DNA from: an uncultured Granulosicoccus sp.
GTDB lineage: Bacteria; Pseudomonadota; Gammaproteobacteria; Granulosicoccales; Granulosicoccaceae
Assembly (NCBI GenBank): GCA_937924505.1
Contig: CALDSR010000028.1
Location: 1 to 48,614, forward strand
Direction of reading: 5' to 3'
Length of the DNA: 48,614 nt
A program made the position numbers and the translations under genes. Below the pieces are notes generated by a model, which made no database searches, had not been told where the DNA came from, and saw only the letters and a list, made by a program, of their open reading frames with translations. This document shows, piece by piece, positions 33,884 through 41,692 of the stretch (within the stretch, counting starts at the first letter, position 1; each line of letters starts with the position of its first letter).

Positions 33884-36106
33884 TTGGCGCAACTTGACCG
33901 GAGCAAACGCATCGTCAAGCCACTCGGCATTTGCCAATGCGCTCACTTCATTGGTCTTTTCAACGACGTCAGCGGCTGCATCCCTTTCGGCAGCATCACC
34001 CACACCGCGCGACTGATCAAACTCCCGCAGCAATTGTTCCTGACGAAAAATCAGGGCATTCAGCTTGTCACTGGTGTCCAGTTTCAGTTCGTGTCGGATA
34101 GCCTGCCGCCTGAGAGCACTGCTACGGTACTCAAGAAACGTAGACTCATCTCGCGCCGACTCAAGCGTTGCGTCCTTGGGAAACAAGGTTGTATAGCCGA
34201 TACGAGGTACTCGCCCGCTCATCACGGCATCGTTCAATCGCGAGTCATCCAGTAACTTCCGCAACACGCGTTCACTAAACTGCGCTTCGTTGACGTTTCG
34301 ATCATGGAAGAGGCTGATCAGGCTTGCACGTTCGACCGTGTCGAGCGCGTATTCATCCGCGAGAATCGCAAGATTCTGAATCGCATACATATCCAGGTAG
34401 GCGAGCACCGTCTCGAGCATGGCCAGCCCCGCTCGCAGTCGAACCGAACTGATGTGATGCGGGCGAGAGTTGTATTTGGGATCTGCCTGGCTGGCTTTGA
34501 GCTCGATCAGCAATCGCTCGATCAAGGGATGAACAATGTCGCCTCGGTCACGTTCCGCCCAGTAGATGCGCGCACCACTATGCCGCCAGTGCCCGGTCAT
34601 CAAGTCCGGATCACGAATACCTTCTTCCAGAGACACGACGGTGTCGAGCAGCTTGATGACAATGCCTGCCAGCGTATAAGGCACATCGGATTCGGTTGCC
34701 GTGACCGTCATGGCGGTAAATCGCCCGATATTGTATTGCGCCTGCGGCAACACAAGATGCGGTTGCTTGAGCGTCAAGTTTGCCTTGTTGGCCCCTGCCG
34801 CCTGAACCGTCGAGTCAGTGAGCTCTGACACCATCGCGGCAATCGGGCCACCAAAACGAAACTGTATCTTTCGCAAGGAATGGCCATAGCCTGTGACATG
34901 CTCGGAACCGTCCTCAACGACATCGTGCAGCATCGCCAATGTCACGATCAGCGGCTCGAGTGCTCGACCCAATACACGCTCAGCGATGGCTGCGATACGA
35001 AACGCATGGGCAGACATCGTACTCACAGACTTGCGACGCCCCTTTTCCAGCGATCGCATCATTTCGAGACTGGCGACGTGTACAGCTTCGATTGAATTCG
35101 ATGCCTCCGCAACGACGAAATACTCCATCACCGGCAGATTGATATGCACTTCATGAACAGCCTTGCCACGTCGACCGGACAGACGCTCACGTTTATTCGG
35201 ATCATCCAAAGCATCGCGAACCGCAATCAACAAGGTATTGTCGAGCGGTTCACGCAACGCGTAGTAATCCACTCCGGGCAGGCTGAATGCCGCGGTGGTC
35301 AAGGCATAGTGTCGCTCCATGAACACACGTTCGGGAAAGTCACCCGAGCAGTCGATGCCTTGCCCTTCAAGATCCGCTCGGCCTGCGTCGTCAAGAAAAC
35401 TGATGACCTTGTCACCGGCCGCTCTTGCGACCAGACGCAAGCGACTCGCCTGAATGGCCGCAATGGCAGTCGCAATCTGGGGTGACGGTGGCGCTGGTGC
35501 TGCGTCTGATGAATCGATTGCCTCGTCAAACTGAACCAGGTAGTCCGACAGTTCACGTACCCGTGCAGCGACCGAGTCGCCAAACCAGGTCAGGATGTAG
35601 TTGTCATCCACGTATTCGGACTCGTTCGACGAAATGGCACTGAACCGATGCTGCTTGCCAATCGCATCCTGCAACATGGCTGCGACGATCAGATCGTGCG
35701 AGATATCCGGGTCACCCTTGCCATGGGCTCCATACAGCCTGACCCCCAAAAGCATATTCGCTGCCAATACCGCTTGATGGATAATCGGCTCGAATTTCGG
35801 TAATCGGTTGGTATTGATCCAGTGCCCTTCGCCCATTTCATCGATGGAGATCCCGTCAGAATCAATGGTCGTCGGATCGATGTTTTGATCGGCAAACAGT
35901 TCAGCTGCCAGAAGGTCCCGACCGCGAAGCGTCTTGAACAAGGATTTGGGCAGTGTGCACAAGGGCACGAGATGCTCGACCTCGGTGGCAATCCAACGCC
36001 TCGACAAGGTGCCGGCAATGACACGTTCCCGATCTGAAGTGCCAGCTAACAAACCATAAGCTCGAACGAGCTTGACGAGGTCGGTTAGTGGATAAGCGTG
36101 CGCCAC
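33875..36106 (-). CDS. Twin HD-domain protein, RelA/SpoT hydrolase-like
   Basis: A 743-residue cytoplasmic protein I cannot place in a named family. The second half has a RelA/SpoT-type HD domain: His367 in MSAHAFRIAAIA, His394-Asp395 in AMLHDVVEDG, then FGGPIAAMVSELTDS and Asp488 in VIKLLDTVV. These are the metal ligands and the ED motif of (p)ppGpp hydrolases. The first half repeats the pattern (His110 in IIHQAVLAANML, then LIVAAMLQDAIGK and FGDSVAARVRELSD) but has Gln146-Asp147 in place of His-Asp. No synthetase, TGS or ACT domain is visible. It starts GTG at 36106. Confidence 0.65.
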   Translation of the reverse strand: MAHAYPLTDLVKLVRAYGLLAGTSDRERVIAGTLSRRWIATEVEHLVPLCTLPKSLFKTLRGRDLLAAELFADQNIDPTTIDSDGISIDEMGEGHWINTNRLPKFEPIIHQAVLAANMLLGVRLYGAHGKGDPDISHDLIVAAMLQDAIGKQHRFSAISSNESEYVDDNYILTWFGDSVAARVRELSDYLVQFDEAIDSSDAAPAPPSPQIATAIAAIQASRLRLVARAAGDKVISFLDDAGRADLEGQGIDCSGDFPERVFMERHYALTTAAFSLPGVDYYALREPLDNTLLIAVRDALDDPNKRERLSGRRGKAVHEVHINLPVMEYFVVAEASNSIEAVHVASLEMMRSLEKGRRKSVSTMSAHAFRIAAIAERVLGRALEPLIVTLAMLHDVVEDGSEHVTGYGHSLRKIQFRFGGPIAAMVSELTDSTVQAAGANKANLTLKQPHLVLPQAQYNIGRFTAMTVTATESDVPYTLAGIVIKLLDTVVSLEEGIRDPDLMTGHWRHSGARIYWAERDRGDIVHPLIERLLIELKASQADPKYNSRPHHISSVRLRAGLAMLETVLAYLDMYAIQNLAILADEYALDTVERASLISLFHDRNVNEAQFSERVLRKLLDDSRLNDAVMSGRVPRIGYTTLFPKDATLESARDESTFLEYRSSALRRQAIRHELKLDTSDKLNALIFRQEQLLREFDQSRGVGDAAERDAAADVVEKTNEVSALANAEWLDDAFAPVKLRQSS

Positions 36107-36205
36107 GATATTTTCCGGATGAGCTTTACGTCTTGGAGAATAGCAACCCCGAGCACTTTTTAAACCACCGTATTCCCCTACTGCCTGACGGTAATGTTCA
36201 CCTGC

Positions 36206-38314
36206 CTAGCCGACGACAGACAAGTTGGCGTCGGAGCGGGCTTTTCCCGCTATCGAGCTCTGTTCCCGAGCCGGCATATGAACTGTAAACAATGCACCCT
36301 TGCCCGGTGTGGACTCAACATCGATACGTCCACCATGGCGCCGGACGATCCCGTAACTGACCGACAAGCCGAGCCCAGTCCCCTGCTCTTTGCCCGCGGT
36401 AAAGAAGGGGTCGAAAACTCGCGACAAATGCAGTGGATCAATGCCCGCCCCATGATCCCTGATCGATATCGCGACCTCACTTGGTGACACATCCCGGGTA
36501 TGAATTTCAACCGGCGCATTATTGGATATTGACTCGAAGGCATTACGCAACAGATTCAATAGCACTTGCTGCATTTCGTGATAATCAATACGCAGCAGCA
36601 AATTGGACTGGTGTTGCACTGATACTCGCGACTCCAGGTCCTGAAATTCATGACTCAGCAAACCGAGCGTTTCCTCGACCAGGTTCACGACCGAAATTGA
36701 TTCGGGCACAGCCGCTGGCATGTCTATTTCCGAGCGTGAGTACTGCAAGAGCCGGTCGGTTATGGATCGAATGCGATAAACCTGTTCGACAATCAGGTCG
36801 ATCTCGACCTGTACATCGCCTTTGGCATCACCGATCTCATGGATAATGATATCCATATTGCCGAGAATGACCGCCGTCGGGTTATTGATTTCATGGGCGA
36901 CACCCGCAGTCAATTCCCCAAGAGCTGCGAGCTTTTCTGCAGTCGCCAATTGTTGCCGTGTTTGTTTGAGTAACTCGATCGAATCAGTCAGACGCTGGTT
37001 CTGTTGTTTGAGTTCAACCGTTCGGCTCTGTACTTTTTCCTCCAGCAGCTGGGCATCCTGTTCAATTCGGGTACGGTGTGATTCAAGCGTGTCCAACATG
37101 ACATCAAACTGCTGAGCAAGCTCACCGATCTCTCCGCCGGCATGAATGCCGCCAACTCGGGTGCGTTGACCAGCTGCCGTAGCCCGGACAACTGAGGTCA
37201 GCTTTTCGATGGGTTTGAAAATCGAACGGGCGCCGACAATCGCGAGCACGACAGCAAACAAGGACCCCGCAAGCACCAATACCGACAACAAGGCCAGTGC
37301 TTTCATCAGATCTCGCTTGAACGGCGCTTCGAGAAAACCCGCATAGAGCATTCCCACTCTTTGGCCATTGACATCAACAATCGGCTCATAAGCCGATATG
37401 TACCAGTCGTTAACCACGAAGGCACGATCGATCCAAGGCACACCTTGTTCCAGAACCGTATTGCGTACCTCGGCCGACACCCGAGTACCCAAAGCCCGTG
37501 AGGTATCGGACTGAGGCACATTGGTTGAGATACGAACATCATCAAGGAAGACGGTCACCGTGCCGCGACTGCCCGGCGCAAGGCTGCCAGGGCCGTAAAC
37601 CAGATCACGTATCTCGTCGACAAAAGCAAAATTCCGGTTGAGTAGCAGGCCGCCCTCAAGAATGGCCACCCTCTCGCCCTTCGCATCAGTCACCGCCAGC
37701 AAGGAACGAATTACCATGGCGCGATCCTCAGCCTCTTGTGAGCTTGGCGCAGCGCGCGGTGTATCGATCAGCGGGAATACTACTTTCTGCTCATTGATGG
37801 CTGATTCACGTCGCCAGTCGTCGCTGCTGTAAACCTCGATACCGGTCGAGTTCGATCCGGCATACAATTGAAATTCATTGTTCAACACTCGTTGGGTTAG
37901 CGGCGACTCGCGAAGTTCGTGATTCATCCACCCGTTGGCCGTCAGGCGCTTGGTCGCATCGCTGGACAGCAGGTTCAGAAAATCGAATTCACCGAAAGAG
38001 CGTTCCGCCTGAATCAATTCGAGCAAGCCGTCGTTATGGTTCAGATTCAGCTCGGTTCGAAGTGCCGAACTGTTGGCCAGGGATTGAAGCTCGCGTTGCA
38101 AGTCCGTTTGAATACGGAAGAAGCTGTCGTGTGCAACGCGGAGATCAGTGTTGACCTTGGTAAAGAGCTGCTGATACGTGTAATCGGTCGACCAGTTTGC
38201 GGCCAGCGCAATCACGGTACCGGTCAACAGCAGAAGTGGCACCAGGATCAACGCGAGAAGTCGGTACCGAAGGTTACCGAGTCGATCGAACAAGGCTGCC
38301 GTCGAGTCCCTCAC
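36206..38314 (-). CDS. Membrane sensor histidine kinase
   Basis: A 702-residue two-component kinase. TM1 (about 16-38) is followed by a large double-Cache-like periplasmic sensor region (about 40-335). TM2 (about 338-362), a HAMP linker, a coiled coil and HisKA come next. HisKA has the phospho-acceptor His in LGELTAGVAHEINNP. The HATPase domain shows LLNLLRNAFESI, IRDHGAGIDP and GTGLGLSVSYGIVRRHGG. The C-terminal VHMPAREQ closes the catalytic domain. The start is GTG at 38314, overlapping the regulator's stop (GTGA), so kinase and regulator are made together. The signal is unknown; Cache domains bind small organic ligands. Confidence 0.92.
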   Translation of the reverse strand: MRDSTAALFDRLGNLRYRLLALILVPLLLLTGTVIALAANWSTDYTYQQLFTKVNTDLRVAHDSFFRIQTDLQRELQSLANSSALRTELNLNHNDGLLELIQAERSFGEFDFLNLLSSDATKRLTANGWMNHELRESPLTQRVLNNEFQLYAGSNSTGIEVYSSDDWRRESAINEQKVVFPLIDTPRAAPSSQEAEDRAMVIRSLLAVTDAKGERVAILEGGLLLNRNFAFVDEIRDLVYGPGSLAPGSRGTVTVFLDDVRISTNVPQSDTSRALGTRVSAEVRNTVLEQGVPWIDRAFVVNDWYISAYEPIVDVNGQRVGMLYAGFLEAPFKRDLMKALALLSVLVLAGSLFAVVLAIVGARSIFKPIEKLTSVVRATAAGQRTRVGGIHAGGEIGELAQQFDVMLDTLESHRTRIEQDAQLLEEKVQSRTVELKQQNQRLTDSIELLKQTRQQLATAEKLAALGELTAGVAHEINNPTAVILGNMDIIIHEIGDAKGDVQVEIDLIVEQVYRIRSITDRLLQYSRSEIDMPAAVPESISVVNLVEETLGLLSHEFQDLESRVSVQHQSNLLLRIDYHEMQQVLLNLLRNAFESISNNAPVEIHTRDVSPSEVAISIRDHGAGIDPLHLSRVFDPFFTAGKEQGTGLGLSVSYGIVRRHGGRIDVESTPGKGALFTVHMPAREQSSIAGKARSDANLSVVG

Positions 38315-39783
38315 TCCGCGGAATCTAGAGGCGTGCCCGTGGACGATGTACTACTCCACAGTTGCTGCTTGCGTTCAAGCGTCTTTCGCGACACACCCAG
38401 GATTCGGGCGGCCGCCGACTTGTTGTTGTTGACCGACGCGAGCACCGACTCCATATGCGCACGTTCAACCTGGTCGGCATTCCAGTCGAGCGGATAACCC
38501 GGCATGGGCGGCGCGGGATCGACGTTTTCACTGCGCAGACTGTCAGCCGGCAACCGACCCAGTAGCAAGGTGCGCTCGATAACGTTGCGTAATTCGCGGA
38601 CATTACCTGGCCAGTGATAGGCCTTGAGACGTTGCCAATCAGTGTGCATCAGTTCAAGTGGTGCAAGGCGCATGTCGCGGCTCAACTGATCCATAAAATG
38701 GTGTACCAGACTTTCAAGGTCTTCAAGCCGATCACGCAAGGCGGGAACCGTTAGCGGCAAGACATTGAGTCTGAAGAAAAGATCTGCGCGAAACTCTCCA
38801 TTTTCAGCGAGTTCGCCAAGATCACGATTGGTTGCGGCCATGACTCGAACATCAATGGGGATTTCTCGCTCACTGCCCACGGGTCGTATGACACGCTCTT
38901 CCAACACGCGTAACAGCTTGGTCTGCATCGATGCCGGCAATTCGCCGATCTCATCAAGAAAAACGGTGCCTTTGTCGGCGTGCACAAACAAGCCATCACG
39001 CGTTTGCATGGCGCCGGTGAACGCACCCTTGATGTGCCCAAACAATTCACTTTCGAACAGGTCCGGCGCGATGGTGCCGCAATTGATCGCGACAAAAGGG
39101 CCACTTCTCTTACTGCTGGCATGAATGGTCCGCGCAAACAACTCCTTACCGGTCCCGGTCTCGCCTTGAATAAGAACGGTCGACTGCGTCGGTGCAACGC
39201 GTTGCGCAATGGCAAGCGCCTCAGCAATCGCATCGCTGATCCCGACGACACCTTGATCACTTTTCAGCTGATCAAGCTGCAGGCGTAACAGCGAATTTTC
39301 ACGGACAATCTGATGTCGACTCAATGTACGTTGCATGGAATGCAACATCTGATCGATGCGAAACGGTTTCATGACGAAATCATCAGCACCGTTGCGCAAC
39401 GCCTGGATAGCCATCTCCAGATCGGCAAATGCTGTCATGTAGATAACATGAGTCAGGACGCCGCGATCACGTAACTGGCGCAACCATTCCAGACCGGACA
39501 ATCCCGGCAAGCGAATGTCGACAAGCATCAAATCAAAATGCAATCTGAGACGCAGTGCCTCAGCCTCCTCCGCGCTGGAGGCAACCTCGAGCAAGGCACA
39601 CCTCGACTCCAGGGCCCGTTTGAGAAAATTGCGCATGCCCGGTTCATCATCAACCACCAGCACTGCCGCGCTCTGCAACAGCCTGTCGAACTCGATCTTG
39701 TCAACAATGCCAGACTCTGCACCCGGCGTCGCTCCGGATCGCTTGGCCGTTATGTCAATAGTTCTGGAGGCTGTGGATGCCAT
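38311..39783 (-). CDS. NtrC-type sigma-54-dependent response regulator
   Basis: A 490-residue regulator. The receiver domain (about 38-155) has VLVVDDEPGM, the phospho-Asp in FDLMLVDIRLPGLSG, and the Lys in DFVMKPFR. The AAA+ domain (about 175-405) has the Walker A GETGTGKELFART and the sigma-54-contact GAFTGA motif in HIKGAFTGA. A Fis-type HTH (about 440-480, NKSAAARILGVSRKTLERK) ends it. With an intact GAFTGA it should activate sigma-54 promoters in response to the kinase. Its target genes are not apparent. It starts ATG at 39783 and is the first gene of the pair. Confidence 0.95.
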   Translation of the reverse strand: MASTASRTIDITAKRSGATPGAESGIVDKIEFDRLLQSAAVLVVDDEPGMRNFLKRALESRCALLEVASSAEEAEALRLRLHFDLMLVDIRLPGLSGLEWLRQLRDRGVLTHVIYMTAFADLEMAIQALRNGADDFVMKPFRIDQMLHSMQRTLSRHQIVRENSLLRLQLDQLKSDQGVVGISDAIAEALAIAQRVAPTQSTVLIQGETGTGKELFARTIHASSKRSGPFVAINCGTIAPDLFESELFGHIKGAFTGAMQTRDGLFVHADKGTVFLDEIGELPASMQTKLLRVLEERVIRPVGSEREIPIDVRVMAATNRDLGELAENGEFRADLFFRLNVLPLTVPALRDRLEDLESLVHHFMDQLSRDMRLAPLELMHTDWQRLKAYHWPGNVRELRNVIERTLLLGRLPADSLRSENVDPAPPMPGYPLDWNADQVERAHMESVLASVNNNKSAAARILGVSRKTLERKQQLWSSTSSTGTPLDSAE

Positions 39784-39837
39784 ACCGAATCAAATGTCCC
39801 AAATTGACACCACCCTAGCCTTGATTCGGCGTGGCGG

Positions 39838-40473
39838 TCAACTTTTCGTCTTTGGACGAAAATCACACAAGTCACTGATCAGGCAATCAGGGCATTTCGG
39901 CTTGCGTGCAACGCAGACGTAGCGCCCATGCAAAATCAGCCAATGGTGTGCATCGAGCAGATAATCTTTTGGCACATGTTTGAGCAGCTGCTTTTCGACT
40001 TGCAGGACCGTCTGGCCCGGTGCAATTCCGGTCCGATTAGCCACTCTGAATATGTGGGTATCAACTGCCATCGTGGGCTGCCTGAAGGCGGTATTGAGGA
40101 CCACATTGGCAGTCTTGCGACCAACCCCCGGCAGGGCCTCTAGCGCTTCACGCTCGCGTGGCACTTCTCCGCCGTGAATATCGCACAGCATTCGACAGGC
40201 AGCCAGGACGTTCTTTGCCTTGTTGTTGTACAGACCAATCGTCTTGATATGACGAATAATTCCGCGCTCGCCCAGCTTGACCATCGCCGCCGGTGTACCG
40301 GCGGCGGCGAACAAGCCCTTGCTTGCCTTGTTGACACTGACATCCGTCGCTTGCGCCGACAGGGTAACGGCGACCAATAGCTCAAACGGATTGCGGTACG
40401 CAAGCTCGGTTTTAGGCTCAGGATTGGCTTTGTGAAAGCGCTGAAAAATTTCCAGTCGTTTTTTCGCATTCAT
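39838..40473 (-). CDS. nth: Endonuclease III
   Basis: DNA glycosylase/AP lyase removing oxidised pyrimidines. The 211-residue protein has the helix-hairpin-helix LPGVGRKTANVVLN containing the catalytic Lys, and the catalytic Asp in TMAVDTHIFRV. The C-terminal [4Fe-4S] loop is CVARKPKCPDCLISDLC (C-x6-C-x2-C-x5-C). I chose the ATG at 40473 (MNAKKRLEIFQRF), the family start; an upstream ATG at 40512 overlaps the divergent SRAP gene. The two repair genes are divergent across about 40 bp. Confidence 0.97.
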   Translation of the reverse strand: MNAKKRLEIFQRFHKANPEPKTELAYRNPFELLVAVTLSAQATDVSVNKASKGLFAAAGTPAAMVKLGERGIIRHIKTIGLYNNKAKNVLAACRMLCDIHGGEVPREREALEALPGVGRKTANVVLNTAFRQPTMAVDTHIFRVANRTGIAPGQTVLQVEKQLLKHVPKDYLLDAHHWLILHGRYVCVARKPKCPDCLISDLCDFRPKTKS

Positions 40474-40514
40474 TGGCGCAATATAGCGAATGCTTCGGCT
40501 AAGTGGAGGCAATC

Positions 40515-41189
40515 ATGTGTGGACGAATCAACGTATCCGATAACGAAGGCGTCAGATTACTATTGGAAATGCTCGGCATGGATGTGTGGCCATCGCGCGA
40601 TCCTCGCTACAACGTGGCCCCCAGCAGTTGCCTGGACGTAGTGGTGGCAAGCACCCTTGGCAAACCCAGCTGTGCGCAAATGCAATGGGGATTGAAGGCG
40701 CCCTGGGCCAAGGCCGGGAAAAGCGCCGCGCCCTTGATTAACGCGCGGGCGGAAAGTCTGTTTGAAAAACCCACATTTCGGCAACTGGCCCGCGAGCACC
40801 GCATCATCATTCCCGTTACGGGTTTTTACGAGTGGTACCGTAAAGGCAACTCGAAACAACCCCACCTGATCAGGTCCGCCAATGAGCCTGCTTTGCTACT
40901 CGCTGGCATATCGCAACCGGCTGGTGAAAACACGGATTCGGACCGCGCCTGTGTCATAACCACGACGGCGAACGAAAAAATGTCCACCGTCCACCATCGT
41001 ATGCCAGTACTGCTCAACAGCAACGACGCCCTTGCCTGGTTAACGGATACGGATGAAAACGATATTCGTGATTTGATGGGGCCGGCAAGTAACGACGCCG
41101 TACGTGTGCAACCGGTCAGCGCTTACGTCAATGACGTAAGACATCAGGGCTCGGCGTGTCAGGAACTCGTCAATCAACAAGGTAACTAA
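40515..41189 (+). CDS. SRAP-family DNA-protein cross-link protein (YedK/HMCES-like)
   Basis: Shields abasic sites in single-stranded DNA by a covalent thiazolidine link through Cys2. The 224-residue product starts at the ATG at 40515, giving MCGRIN, so Cys2 follows the initiator Met directly, as the mechanism requires. Other motifs are YNVAPS, MQWGLKAPWAK, LINARAES (active-site Asn/Glu region), PVTGFYEWYR (catalytic Glu) and STVHHRMPVLL (active-site His). Divergent from nth, so abasic-site repair functions are clustered here. Confidence 0.93.
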   Translation: MCGRINVSDNEGVRLLLEMLGMDVWPSRDPRYNVAPSSCLDVVVASTLGKPSCAQMQWGLKAPWAKAGKSAAPLINARAESLFEKPTFRQLAREHRIIIPVTGFYEWYRKGNSKQPHLIRSANEPALLLAGISQPAGENTDSDRACVITTTANEKMSTVHHRMPVLLNSNDALAWLTDTDENDIRDLMGPASNDAVRVQPVSAYVNDVRHQGSACQELVNQQGN

Positions 41190-41290
41190 TCAAGTAAGTA
41201 TATAAATGAGATAAATAATCTCAAAAATACCCCCAAGATAAAAACCCCCAATAATCCCCTTGAAAAATAGGGAGTAACGAAATTACTTTT

Positions 41291-41315
41291 TAAAAAAAAA
41301 AAACGCTGGCGCAGC
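41291..41315 (-). terminator. Orphan intrinsic terminator on the - strand
   Basis: On the - strand CGCTG-CGC-CAGCG (41315-41303) is followed by twelve T (41302-41291), an ideal intrinsic terminator form. No - strand gene lies upstream within the intergenic region, so it would end an unannotated transcript, or antisense transcription from the regulator gene. Confidence 0.5.
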
Positions 41316-41402
41316 GCGCGCTTTATTGACGGCGATAGACAAAAATTTGTTACTTGCCAACGATGCGACACCGTTACAGCGAGAAATCGTCTTCAAACAA
41401 AC

Positions 41403-41418
41403 TAGGTATATATACCTA
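41403..41418. promoter_or_regulatory. 16-bp perfect palindrome, candidate operator
   Basis: TAGGTATATATACCTA at 41403-41418 is fully self-complementary. It lies 275 bp upstream of the regulator gene at 41693, in AT-rich DNA that also carries repeated TTGCCAAC boxes. It could bind a dimeric regulator. Confidence 0.35.
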
Positions 41419-41692
41419 ACATTTGCCAACTAACACTCCTTCGCGTTTCATTACCTGAGAAAATTGGCAGGGTTAATTAATCATTCGTAAGTGTTACAAC
41501 TATTCTTCCTAAAATAAATTAAAAAATACCATTCGATGTGCTTTCAGGGATCATGAAACACAGTGGTAATCATGTAACTTTTCATCGAATTTCAATTTAA
41601 CGGTTATGTAACTCCCAAGGTGCGCTTCATATTTGCTCTTCAGTTCACTACATCAATAAAACATTGTCAAAACGACAGGAAACCGAGACATT

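Larger units (their letters stand above)
41190..41692. other. 503-bp AT-rich intergenic region
   Basis: The longest non-coding stretch in the window and markedly AT-rich. It holds a TGAGAT/ATCTCA hairpin (41207-41223) after the SRAP gene and an A12 run (41291-41302) beside a GC hairpin. A 16-bp palindrome lies at 41403-41418. TTGCCAAC is directly repeated at 41354-41361 and 41423-41430, with an inverted TTGGCA at 41464-41469. TAACACT/AGTGTTA arms lie at 41431-41437 and 41490-41496. Two ATGTAACT copies lie near 41573 and 41605. No protein-coding frame is convincing. It is probably the control region of the regulator gene at 41693, possibly with a small RNA. Confidence 0.6.

Noticed and set aside
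41430..41480. Glycine or TPP riboswitch, suggested by TCTCAGG and GCGAAGGAG on the - strand
   Set aside because: The motifs are in the wrong order and spacing for either aptamer, and no suitable gene follows on that strand.
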